Below, piece after piece: positions 1-6,095 of a stretch of DNA of 8,102 nucleotides. Source of the DNA: Campylobacter sp. (GTDB lineage: Bacteria > Campylobacterota > Campylobacteria > Campylobacterales > Campylobacteraceae); NCBI GenBank assembly GCA_017506845.1, contig JAFVMP010000171.1, positions 1 to 8,102 of the forward strand, in the 5' to 3' direction. The notes under the pieces are model-generated. The model was given only the letters and a program-made list of their open reading frames with translations, did no database searches and was not told where the DNA came from. Position numbers and translations under genes: made by a program. Numbering within the stretch: the stretch's first letter is position 1; the number at the start of each line of letters is the position of its first letter.

Positions 1-321
1 ACTGATGCCAAATCAGCATCATAAGGATAAAACCCGTTATCATCATCAATTATAAAAAGTTCTTCATCGATACCATCAATTTCAAAATTGTGATTATTTT
101 TTAAATGTTCTTCAATTTCGCTAAGCTCTGCCTAAAATATACAGTGGCTCTTTTATCTTATTATTAATCCATTCTAAAACTTCTTTATGAGCTTTTGTAA
201 CCTGTCCATTAGTCCCACAAAGTAAAGCGGTATTAGGGTCTAATTTATAGATTTTAGCATAGCTAATGCTATCAATTATGCTTTCAGTAATTGCTACTTC
301 TAAGCGATAACTCTGCTTCAA
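1..321 (-). pseudogene. Broken fragment, Toprim-like primase remnant (tentative)
   Basis: I do not firmly recognise this gene. On the minus strand a 66-codon frame (321 to 121) opens with a poor TTG start and has no ribosome binding site, and a stop lies two codons upstream (327-325). Its motifs ITESIIDSIS, a hydrophobic stretch, then LLCGTNG resemble the ESxIDALS and GTNG signatures of Toprim-like domains in plasmid, phage and integrative-element primases. The DxD part of a Toprim fold is not found. The frame stops at 123-121, but a +1 frame is open from 131 to the left edge and encodes an acidic stretch containing ELFIIDDDNGF. A one-base frameshift would join the two. The second part might instead be another gene; its acidity allows an ArdA-like antirestriction guess, which I cannot support. 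Most likely this is decayed mobile-element DNA. Confidence 0.4.
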
Positions 322-395
322 AAGCTAAAGAGATTGCAGAAGTACTAAAGCGTATAAAAAAAAAAGGGGGGGTGTACTGCAGCAAATATAGATAA
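291..395 (+). pseudogene. C-terminal fragment of an unknown protein
   Basis: A plus-strand frame opens after a TAA at 288-290 and ends at TAA 393-395, giving about 34 codons. The later part, reading SASKAKEIAEVLKRIKKKGG and then VYCSKYR, looks like the basic helical tail of a real protein and uses codons typical of the neighbouring genes. There is no ATG or ribosome binding site, so the 5' part appears lost. The A10G7 run lies inside this frame, and its length sets the final residues. I cannot name the family, and chance coding is possible. Confidence 0.25.
356..372 (+). repeat. A10G7 homopolymer tract
   Basis: Ten A are followed directly by seven G. Polyguanine runs of about seven or more are the usual slipped-strand contingency tracts of Campylobacter, which switch surface-structure and restriction genes on and off. 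This one sits in a gene fragment near a possible junction, so it may be a relic rather than a working switch. Such runs are also frequent sites of sequencing length errors. Confidence 0.6.
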
Positions 396-468
396 GATAA
401 ATAAAAAATTTAGCAGTTTTTAAAGATGCTCGCCAATTAATTAAATTTTAAAAGTTACGGTATAAAAT

Positions 469-492
469 CCCTTTGAACGAAGGTTCAAAGGG
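469..492 (-). terminator. Rho-independent terminator of glnA
   Basis: A perfect 10-bp inverted repeat (CCCTTTGAAC and GTTCAAAGGG) encloses a four-base loop that reads CTTC on the minus strand. It starts 8 bases after the glnA stop codon and is followed on that strand by ATTTTAT, a moderate T-rich tail. Position, stem strength and tail all fit an intrinsic terminator for transcripts leaving glnA. Confidence 0.85.
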
Positions 493-499
493 TGATAAA

Positions 500-1927
500 T
501 TAGCAAGAATATACAGTTTTAAACTCAAATGGAGTAGGGCGTTGCTCATATGGCCATACTTGAGTCTCAAATTTATAGTGTTGATAAGTCTCTATAAAGT
601 GATCTGTCATTATAGCGCTTAAGTATTTATTATCACGAATTACAGCTTCTAGACTTCCTCTTAGTGTGTGAGGTAGCTGTTCAATACCACGCTCTCTAAT
701 CTCATCTAATGTTAATTCAAATAGATCTTCATCCATTGGTCCTACTGGCTCAATTTTATTTTTAATACCATCAAGTCCTGCCATTAACATAGCTGCAAAT
801 GCTAGATATGGGCATGCAGAACTATCTGGGAATCTAAACTCAGCTCTTACACTTTTTTCTCCTGATCCATATGGGATTCTACAACTTGCGCTTCTATTTT
901 GGCAAGAGTATGTAAGAATACTTGGTGCTTCAAAACCAGGAATTAATCTTTTATAGCTGTTTGTGCTTGGGTTAGTAAATGCAGCTACGCTTCTAGCGTG
1001 TCTTAATACGCCACCGATATACCATCTAGCCATATCGCTTAGATTTGCATATGTTCCTGCTTTAAAGAATAGATTTTTACCATCTTTCCAAATACTTTGA
1101 TGGACATGCATACCGCTACCATTATCACCATATAGAGGTTTTGGCATAAATGTAGCCGTTTTGCCATTTAGATGAGCTACCATTTTTACTACATATTTAT
1201 AGATTTGTACATTATCAGCAGCCTCTACTAATGTACCAAATTTAACTCCGATTTCGCCTTGACCTTGAGCTACTTCGTGATGCACTACAAATGTCTCAAG
1301 ACCAACTTGTTCAAGTACATTTACCATCTCAGCTCTTAAATCCACCATTGAGTCAATTGGTTGAACTGGATAGTAGCCGCCTTTTGCTCTTGGGCGGTGG
1401 CCGCTATTGTAGCCATCTTGATAATCCTTAGCATCATTCCATTCGCCCTCTTCAGTATCTACTTCATACATAGCGCAGTTTTGCTTGTCAATAATTCTTA
1501 CATTATCAAATACAAAAAACTCATTTTCTGGGCCAAAATATGCAGTATCACCAATTCCGCTATCTTTTAGATGTTGCATAGCTTTTTTGGCTATTGAGCG
1601 TGGGCATTTTTCATATAGATCATTTTTATAGATATCATATACATCGCAGATTACTATTATTGTAGTATCTGCTGTAAATGGGTCTAAAAATGCAGTCTCT
1701 ACATCAGGTATAAGCATCATATCTGATTTATGTATAGGTTGCCAAGCATCGATAGAGGCACCATCAAAAGGAATTCCATTAAAAGAATCCTCATTAATTG
1801 CCTTTATATTATAAGATACGTGATGCCATGTACCTTGTAAATCAGTAAAGCGAAAATCAACAAATTTCACTTCATTTTCATCACAATATTTAAAAAATTC
1901 ACTAACATTATTTACAAATCTACCCAT
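500..1927 (-). CDS. glnA: Glutamine synthetase, type I
   Basis: Cytosolic dodecameric enzyme that makes glutamine from glutamate, ammonia and ATP, the main route of ammonia assimilation. The 475 residues show the expected signatures: FDGASI (54-59), the metal-binding segment GPENEFF (132-138), [10 protein letters not shown] (269-278), [13 protein letters not shown] (319-331) and [10 protein letters not shown] (345-354). The [12 protein letters not shown] segment (177-188) belongs to the insertion typical of the GSI-beta subtype. The tyrosine adenylylated in enteric enzymes is Phe403 here (DEDLFELT), so GlnE-type control is unlikely. I recall the same substitution in Helicobacter pylori GlnA. 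The start is the ATG at 1927, with AAGGAG seven bases upstream; a TTG two codons earlier lies only one base from that Shine-Dalgarno and is rejected. It has its own -10 box upstream and a strong terminator downstream. Confidence 0.97.
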   Translation of the reverse strand: MGRFVNNVSEFFKYCDENEVKFVDFRFTDLQGTWHHVSYNIKAINEDSFNGIPFDGASIDAWQPIHKSDMMLIPDVETAFLDPFTADTTIIVICDVYDIYKNDLYEKCPRSIAKKAMQHLKDSGIGDTAYFGPENEFFVFDNVRIIDKQNCAMYEVDTEEGEWNDAKDYQDGYNSGHRPRAKGGYYPVQPIDSMVDLRAEMVNVLEQVGLETFVVHHEVAQGQGEIGVKFGTLVEAADNVQIYKYVVKMVAHLNGKTATFMPKPLYGDNGSGMHVHQSIWKDGKNLFFKAGTYANLSDMARWYIGGVLRHARSVAAFTNPSTNSYKRLIPGFEAPSILTYSCQNRSASCRIPYGSGEKSVRAEFRFPDSSACPYLAFAAMLMAGLDGIKNKIEPVGPMDEDLFELTLDEIRERGIEQLPHTLRGSLEAVIRDNKYLSAIMTDHFIETYQHYKFETQVWPYEQRPTPFEFKTVYSC

Positions 1928-1934
1928 AGGCAAA

Positions 1935-1940
1935 CTCCTT
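1935..1940 (-). promoter_or_regulatory. glnA ribosome binding site
   Basis: AAGGAG on the minus strand, seven bases before the ATG at 1927. This spacing decides the start in favour of ATG over the in-frame TTG at 1933. Confidence 0.85.
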
Positions 1941-1959
1941 AAAAAATTAAAATTTCAAA

Positions 1960-1965
1960 ATTATA
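1960..1965 (-). promoter_or_regulatory. glnA promoter, -10 box
   Basis: A perfect TATAAT on the minus strand, preceded by TATGC and by AT-rich sequence with no clear -35, the usual form of Campylobacter sigma-70 promoters. Transcription would begin near 1953, giving a leader of about 26 bases. I see no sigma-54 element and no room for a long regulatory leader. Confidence 0.7.
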
Positions 1966-2015
1966 GCATAAAATGCAAATTTTAAGTTTAAATTTATATT
2001 TAAATTACCACTATT

Positions 2016-2795
2016 TTAAATTTTTACCATTATTTTCTCTCGGTTTTTATATATTGCAACTTCGTTATAACCAAAGTCTTTAGCCTTTTTAATAATTTTA
2101 TCCATATTTTGTCCAACTTGTTCTATAGAGTGCGCATCGCTTGAAAGAGTAATATTAATACCCATTTGACTCATCATCTCCAAAATCTCATCTCCAGGAT
2201 AAATCTCACAGACTGGTTTGCGAAGACCAGCACTATTTAGCTCTACTGTCATACCGCTTTTTTTGATCTCATTTAAAGCATCTTTAGCGATGATTCTTAT
2301 ATCTGTTTTTGGCTTATAATTAAATACCTTGATAAGATCAATATGACCAACAATATCAAATTTGCCAAATTTTGCCATCTCTTTAATGGCGTTAAAATAA
2401 TCAATATAAATTTGATCAATATCTCTATTTTTATACTCTCCAATAAACTCAGGATTATCAAATCCCCAGCCGTTTAAAAAATGCACTGACCCGATGAGAT
2501 AATCTACATTAGCATTTAGCACTCTATCATCTATAAATCCAGGTAAATAATCAACCTCGTAACCAAATAATATCTCCATTTTATCTCTAAATTCAGCTTT
2601 TAAAATATCAATTGCCTCTTTATAGTCATCCATATCCTTAAAGCTCATTCTATATTTTTGATCAAAATTCATTGGAGCATGATCACTAAATCCATAAAAT
2701 TTGCACCCTTGATTAAAAGCAGCCCTAGCATAATCTATTGGAGTACCTGTTGCGTGATTGCATAGTGGAGTATGATTGTGTAGATCTACGATCAT
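2016..2795 (-). CDS. hisJ: Histidinol-phosphatase, PHP family (HisJ type)
   Basis: A 259-residue PHP-domain phosphoesterase of the HisJ/HisK type, predicted to remove phosphate from L-histidinol phosphate in the penultimate part of histidine synthesis. The full metal-binding set is visible: HxH at 6-8, DH at 38-39 (GFSDHAP), Glu80 (GYEVDYL), His105 (GSVHF), His151 (GHIDL), Glu185 next to NSAGLRKP, and DxH at 220-222 (SSDAHS). The GxRK element and the overall length fit histidinol phosphatases better than PHP domains of polymerases. The ATG at 2795 has TAAGGA seven bases upstream. No other histidine gene lies nearby, so it is an orphan of the pathway here. It sits 88 bases upstream of glnA on the same strand with no clear terminator, so some read-through into glnA is possible. 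Related PHP proteins can act on other phosphomonoesters, so the substrate is inferred. Confidence 0.85.
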   Translation of the reverse strand: MIVDLHNHTPLCNHATGTPIDYARAAFNQGCKFYGFSDHAPMNFDQKYRMSFKDMDDYKEAIDILKAEFRDKMEILFGYEVDYLPGFIDDRVLNANVDYLIGSVHFLNGWGFDNPEFIGEYKNRDIDQIYIDYFNAIKEMAKFGKFDIVGHIDLIKVFNYKPKTDIRIIAKDALNEIKKSGMTVELNSAGLRKPVCEIYPGDEILEMMSQMGINITLSSDAHSIEQVGQNMDKIIKKAKDFGYNEVAIYKNREKIMVKI

Positions 2796-2830
2796 AAAAT
2801 AATCCTTAAAACATCTGAAAATTTTGTATA

Positions 2831-2836
2831 ATTATA
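2831..2836 (-). promoter_or_regulatory. hisJ promoter, -10 box (predicted)
   Basis: TATAAT on the minus strand, about 36 bases before the hisJ ATG, in a very AT-rich spacer between the tRNA and hisJ. It is within a 10-base palindrome (TATAATTATA). In sequence this AT-rich such hexamers arise by chance, and hisJ could also be read from the tRNA promoter. Confidence 0.45.
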
Positions 2837-2869
2837 TAAAATAAAAGATTAAAACTAAATTTTAGGATA

Positions 2870-2881
2870 ATAAAAAAGAAG
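2870..2881 (-). terminator. T-run after tRNA-Arg
   Basis: Directly after the encoded CCA the minus strand reads CTTCTTTTTTAT. There is no separate hairpin, but the folded tRNA followed by a T-run may weaken elongation. This could be only partial, allowing read-through to hisJ. Confidence 0.35.
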
Positions 2882-2958
2882 TGGTGCGCCCTAGAGAATT
2901 CGAATCTCTGACCTTTTGAACCGCAATCAAATGCTCTATCCAGCTGAGCTAAGAGCGC
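2882..2958 (-). tRNA. tRNA-Arg, anticodon GCG
   Basis: A complete 77-base cloverleaf on the minus strand. The acceptor GCGCTCT pairs with AGGGCGC with one G-U pair. The D stem is GCTC/GAGC, the anticodon stem TTTGA/TCAAA, the T stem AGAGA/TCTCT with loop TTCGAAT, and CCA is encoded. The anticodon loop TTGCGGT puts GCG at 2924-2922, reading CGC and CGU (arginine). A20 in the D loop, an arginine identity base, is present. G36-G37 fits methylation by TrmD. Many bacteria read these codons with an ACG anticodon edited to inosine, so GCG is notable. Confidence 0.95.
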
Positions 2959-2981
2959 ACTAAATTAATTTAAGAATTGGA

Positions 2982-2987
2982 ATTATA
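2982..2987 (-). promoter_or_regulatory. tRNA-Arg promoter, -10 box
   Basis: TATAAT preceded by TTTTG on the minus strand. Initiation near 2975 would give a leader of about 17 bases before the mature tRNA 5' end, a normal distance for a tRNA promoter. No clear -35 is visible. Confidence 0.65.
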
Positions 2988-3068
2988 CAAAATGATTCCT
3001 TAAAGTTAGCAAAATTTAAAAATATTTTTTGAAATATTAAATGATTTTTGTAATGTAAAGCAAAATTT

Positions 3069-3082
3069 ATCTAAATTTAGAT
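3069..3082. repeat. 14-base palindrome at the cheZ promoter
   Basis: ATCTAAATTTAGAT is a perfect palindrome with 7-base arms, and its last base is the first base of the predicted -10 box. It is placed where an operator would be, but in AT-rich intergenic DNA such a palindrome is not rare. Confidence 0.35.
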
Positions 3083-3087
3083 ACAAT
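3082..3087 (+). promoter_or_regulatory. cheZ operon promoter, -10 box
   Basis: TACAAT, one mismatch from TATAAT, about 28 bases before the cheZ ATG. It is the best candidate in the gap between the divergent tRNA and the operon. Initiation near 3094 gives a leader of about 22 bases. I see no sigma-28 or sigma-54 consensus, so the chemotaxis gene appears to be expressed constitutively. Confidence 0.5.
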
Positions 3088-3104
3088 CACGCAATTACGT
3101 TCTT

Positions 3105-3110
3105 AAGGAG
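3105..3110 (+). promoter_or_regulatory. cheZ ribosome binding site
   Basis: AAGGAG five bases upstream of the ATG at 3116, a strong site at the head of the operon. Confidence 0.85.
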
Positions 3111-3115
3111 ATCTT

Positions 3116-3838
3116 ATGACACAAGAAGAATTAGATGCTTTAATGGCTGAAGATTTAAGCGATTTAACTAGTAGTATAGATAATGTAAGCGATACTAGTC
3201 TTGATGAGCCAGATTTAACCGAAGATGCTGATGCTGTGGTTCAAAATAGCGGCCATATCGTTACGCACGATAACTATAGAGTAAGTTCAACAAGTGCGTG
3301 GCCACCACCACCACCGACAGATGATCATAAAGTCGTTCATCAACTAGATGATGTTACAAAGGATTCTGAAGAAAAAGCCACTGAGATGTTTGATAAGCTT
3401 GAAACCATTAGTGGATTTTGTCTAGATGCAGAAAACATATCAAACGATGCTAAAACTTGTATTGCAAGAAATATAGAGGTTTTTGAAATTTTGCATGAAA
3501 AATTTCCAAATGTTCAAACATTTGGCGAACTTTTAGAGCTTAATAAAAATCTAGACAATAAAATAGATAATATTATAAGCAATGTTCAAATGGGACAAGA
3601 TGAAGTTATGATGACGATGGATATGATGCAATATCAAGATATTCATCGTCAAAAAATAGAAAGAGTTATCAATGTAATGCGTGCGCTAAGTAAATATATG
3701 AATAGCCTATTTGAAGGTAGAATTGATGATGAAAAACGTGTTGGTTCAGCTATGCATATTGAGGGCGATACAACAACTGAAGATGTTGTAAGTAACGCTG
3801 ATATAGAAGCTTTAATTGACTCATTGGGTAAAAAGTGA
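3116..3838 (+). CDS. cheZ: CheZ-type CheY-phosphate phosphatase, epsilon class
   Basis: A 240-residue protein predicted to dephosphorylate CheY-P and so reset flagellar motor bias. Residues 85-200 form a long helical hairpin. MMQYQDIHRQ at 170-179 matches the catalytic helix of E. coli CheZ (FQDLTGQ), with Asp175 and Gln179 spaced like Asp143 and Gln147. The C-terminal ADIEALIDSLGKK (228-240) matches the CheY-P-tethering peptide of CheZ. The N-terminal TQEELDALMAEDL (2-14) resembles the CheY-binding peptide of FliM, so a similar motif sits at both ends. Residues 20-80 are acidic and disordered-looking with a run of five prolines (63-67). It corresponds to C. jejuni Cj0700, described as a remote CheZ homologue. 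It leads the operon, and its TGA overlaps the GTG of the next gene by four bases. Confidence 0.88.
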   Translation: MTQEELDALMAEDLSDLTSSIDNVSDTSLDEPDLTEDADAVVQNSGHIVTHDNYRVSSTSAWPPPPPTDDHKVVHQLDDVTKDSEEKATEMFDKLETISGFCLDAENISNDAKTCIARNIEVFEILHEKFPNVQTFGELLELNKNLDNKIDNIISNVQMGQDEVMMTMDMMQYQDIHRQKIERVINVMRALSKYMNSLFEGRIDDEKRVGSAMHIEGDTTTEDVVSNADIEALIDSLGKK

Positions 3839-5106
3839 AAAAGCCAGAACTTTTAAGCCCGGCTGGAAATTTAACTAAACTTCAAATTGCTCTAGCTTAT
3901 GGTGCAGATGCTGTATATGCAAGTGTTGGGAATTTTTCTTTACGTCAAAGAAGTGCAAAGGAATTTGATCTTGAAAGTTTTGAAGAGGGTGTTAGACTAG
4001 CGCATAAGAGTGGAGCCAAATTTTATGCCACGATAAATGGTTTTCCATATAATACTCAGCTTGATAACCTTAAAAAGCATATTAAAACTGTAAGCGAATT
4101 TGGAGTTGATGCTTTTATAATTGCAACTCCTGGAGTTATGAAGTTAGCCAAAGAAATTGCACCGCATATTGAAGTACATCTTTCTACTCAAGCAAATGTA
4201 ATGAATTATCTAGATGCTCAAATTTATCATGAAATGGGCGCTAGTAGAATAGTAGCAGCTCGTGAGATGAGTTTAAAGGATGCTGTGCTAATTAAAGAGA
4301 TGATTCCAAGTCTAGAATTAGAGATTTTTTGTCATGGATCGATGTGTTTTGCATATTCAGGTAGATGTCTAGTCTCAGCAGTACAAAGCGGCAGACTAAG
4401 CAATCGTGGTAGTTGTGCAAATGATTGTAGATTTAACTATGAATTATATGCTAAAAGTCCTGAAAATGGCGCTTTGTTTCGCCTTGAAGAAAATGAACAC
4501 GGCACTCATATAATGAATTCTAAAGATTTAAATTTAAGTAAGCATATAGAGCGAATTCTCCAAACTGGTGCTGTAGATAGCCTAAAAATTGAAGGTCGAA
4601 CAAAAAGCGAATACTACGCAGCATGCGCTACAAAAGCCTATAGAATGGCGATTGATGATGCAATTGCTGGTAAATTTAATCCTGAAATTTATGCTGCGGA
4701 GTTAAATACACTTAAAAATCGTGGATTTAGCGATGGTTATCTTATTCATAAACCATATGAGAGAGATGACACGCAAAACCATACTACTAGTATAGAAGAG
4801 GGTACGCATCAAGTTCATGCTATTAGTCTAGATGGTAAAAGTTTTAAGACCAAATTTAAAATTGATACAAAGCATGAGTATGAGATTTTTGCTCCTGTAA
4901 ATGCAGCGATAGATAGTGTAGAAAATGAGCTTGGTGCCATCTATAAAAAAGATGATAATAAGTATTATGTTAAATTTAAAAAGCTAATAAGTACTAAAGG
5001 TAAGGAATTTGATGAAATTCATAGCGGAAATGAAAACGAGATCAATCTCCCTGCAAACTTACCAGAATTTAGCTTTTTACGTAAAGAGATTATAGAAGGA
5101 GAGTAG
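3835..5106 (+). CDS. U32 family protein, TrhP-like tRNA hydroxylation candidate
   Basis: A 423-residue member of the U32 family, annotated in C. jejuni (Cj0701) as a protease. It starts with the family signature KKPELLSPAGN (2-12), followed by a barrel-like domain. FCHGSMCFAYSGRC (165-178) and RGSCANDCRF (191-200) give four cysteines, 171, 178, 194 and 198, matching the iron-sulfur cysteine pattern of E. coli TrhP (YegQ). MNSKDLNL (227-234) and SLKIEGRTKSEYY (249-261) are also typical. TrhP enzymes make 5-hydroxyuridine at tRNA position 34 using prephenate, so RNA modification is more likely than proteolysis; this is inferred from family knowledge. The GTG start overlaps cheZ as GTGA with no strong Shine-Dalgarno, suggesting translational coupling. 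It is somewhat shorter than E. coli TrhP (about 450 residues) but has a C-terminal beta-rich part. Confidence 0.88.
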   Translation: MKKPELLSPAGNLTKLQIALAYGADAVYASVGNFSLRQRSAKEFDLESFEEGVRLAHKSGAKFYATINGFPYNTQLDNLKKHIKTVSEFGVDAFIIATPGVMKLAKEIAPHIEVHLSTQANVMNYLDAQIYHEMGASRIVAAREMSLKDAVLIKEMIPSLELEIFCHGSMCFAYSGRCLVSAVQSGRLSNRGSCANDCRFNYELYAKSPENGALFRLEENEHGTHIMNSKDLNLSKHIERILQTGAVDSLKIEGRTKSEYYAACATKAYRMAIDDAIAGKFNPEIYAAELNTLKNRGFSDGYLIHKPYERDDTQNHTTSIEEGTHQVHAISLDGKSFKTKFKIDTKHEYEIFAPVNAAIDSVENELGAIYKKDDNKYYVKFKKLISTKGKEFDEIHSGNENEINLPANLPEFSFLRKEIIEGE

Positions 5107-5613
5107 ATGAAATTTGTAAGCATTATAATGGGTAGTAAAAGCGACTACGAGATTGTAAGCGAAACGGCTAAAATCTTAGAAGAATTTGATGTAAAATATG
5201 AGATGATTATCAGTTCAGCTCACAGAAGCCCAACTAGAACTCACCAATATGTCCAAGATGCCGATGCTAGAGGCGCAGCAGTATTTGTCTGTGCAGCGGG
5301 TATGGCAGCTCATTTAGCCGGTGCAGTTGCTGCTTATAGTCTAAAGCCAGTGATTGGTGTGCCAATGGGAGGTTCAGCAGTAAATGGCGTAGATGCGCTA
5401 TATTCAACTGTTCAAATGCCAGCTGGTATGCCAGTAGCTACACTTGCAATTGGCAAGGCTGGAGCTAAAAATGCAGCATATTTAGCAATGCAAATTTTAG
5501 CTCTAAGTGATGAAAATTTGGCTTTAAAACTAAAAGAAGATAGAGAAAAACAGGCTAAATCACTTGAAATGGATTCTAAAAAAATCGAAGTTTTATTAGG
5601 TGGTGCTAAATGA
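5107..5613 (+). CDS. purE: N5-carboxyaminoimidazole ribonucleotide mutase
   Basis: A 168-residue class I PurE that moves the carboxylate of N5-CAIR to carbon 4 to give CAIR in de novo purine synthesis, in the cytosol as an octamer. Visible motifs are MGSKSD (8-13) for the phosphate, SAHRSP (37-42) with catalytic His39, AGMAAHLAG (64-72), GVPM (84-87) and the VQMPAGMPVAT segment (102-112). PurE of this class normally works with PurK, which is not in the window. The ATG abuts the preceding TAG, with AAGGAG five bases upstream inside the U32 gene. The residues after about 140 form a charged helical extension, as in related PurE proteins. Its stop overlaps the next start as ATGA. Confidence 0.96.
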   Translation: MKFVSIIMGSKSDYEIVSETAKILEEFDVKYEMIISSAHRSPTRTHQYVQDADARGAAVFVCAAGMAAHLAGAVAAYSLKPVIGVPMGGSAVNGVDALYSTVQMPAGMPVATLAIGKAGAKNAAYLAMQILALSDENLALKLKEDREKQAKSLEMDSKKIEVLLGGAK

Positions 5614-6095
5614 AAACATATCTAGCCATTGATGAGTTTTGTCAGCTAGTACATCTAAAGCGTGAAGTTGTTGATGGTATGATTGAGCGTGGTGCATTAA
5701 ATACAAAAGTAGATAATGATGTAATATATATAGAGGCAAATGAAGGCACAATGAGTGTTGTACCAGCACACAATGGTGAGATAGTTGCTAGTACCGAGCA
5801 ACATGCTTTACCAGGTGAGAGCTTTGTTGAAAAGACAATTGGAACGATTTTAAATTTACACGAAAAAGTCCTAGATGCTAAAGATGAAACATTGGATGTG
5901 CTTAGAAATGAAAATCAATTTTTAAAAGAAGCGCTTTATTCTATGCAAGAGTTATATGATGAGGATAGAAAGACTGTTGAGACGCTTACTACTCAACTTA
6001 AAAATGCTCAAGAAGAAGTTGAATTTTTAAAGCGTAAATATAAGTTGATGTGGAATAAGGCCATAGAGAATTTTAATAATAAAGGAAATTCATGA
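5610..6095 (+). CDS. Unknown helix-turn-helix/coiled-coil protein
   Basis: A 161-residue soluble protein of unknown function, in the position of C. jejuni Cj0703 and possibly the DUF3972 family. Residues 3-43 resemble a small winged-helix or excisionase/MerR-like fold ([20 protein letters not shown], then a short beta-like VIYIEA). Residues 45-72 form a linker, and 75-155 a strongly heptad-like coiled coil rich in Glu, Lys and Leu. There is no signal peptide, membrane segment or cysteine cluster. It overlaps purE and glyQ by four bases each (ATGA), so its translation is coupled to both neighbours and it is very probably a real gene. The architecture would suit a DNA-binding or scaffold protein that oligomerises through the coiled coil; this is inference only. 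Confidence 0.9.
   Translation: MKTYLAIDEFCQLVHLKREVVDGMIERGALNTKVDNDVIYIEANEGTMSVVPAHNGEIVASTEQHALPGESFVEKTIGTILNLHEKVLDAKDETLDVLRNENQFLKEALYSMQELYDEDRKTVETLTTQLKNAQEEVEFLKRKYKLMWNKAIENFNNKGNS

Noticed and set aside
396..468. Possible small RNA or gene in the gap before the glnA terminator
   Set aside because: AT-rich sequence with no ribosome binding site plus start, no stable stem and no convincing promoter; I see nothing supportable.
1361..1570. Plus-strand open frame of 69 codons with hydrophobic translation
   Set aside because: It lies wholly inside glnA on the opposite strand and has no ribosome binding site; its hydrophobic residues come from the antisense of glnA codons.
1928..1933. 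Two extra N-terminal codons (TTG start) on glnA
   Set aside because: TTG lies one base from the AAGGAG, too close for initiation; ATG at 1927 has the normal seven-base spacing.
1966..2015. AT-rich inverted sequence after hisJ as a terminator
   Set aside because: The possible stem is made of A and T only, with no GC core or clear T tail, so it would be too weak to call.
2881..2960. tRNA acceptor drawn two bases further out (GTGCGCT)
   Set aside because: That register leaves a non-standard 3' end. Starting at GCGCTCT gives seven acceptor pairs, discriminator A and an encoded CCA.
3302..3316. CCACCACCACCACCG repeat as a tandem repeat locus
   Set aside because: It encodes a short proline run in the CheZ linker and is too short to suggest a variable repeat.
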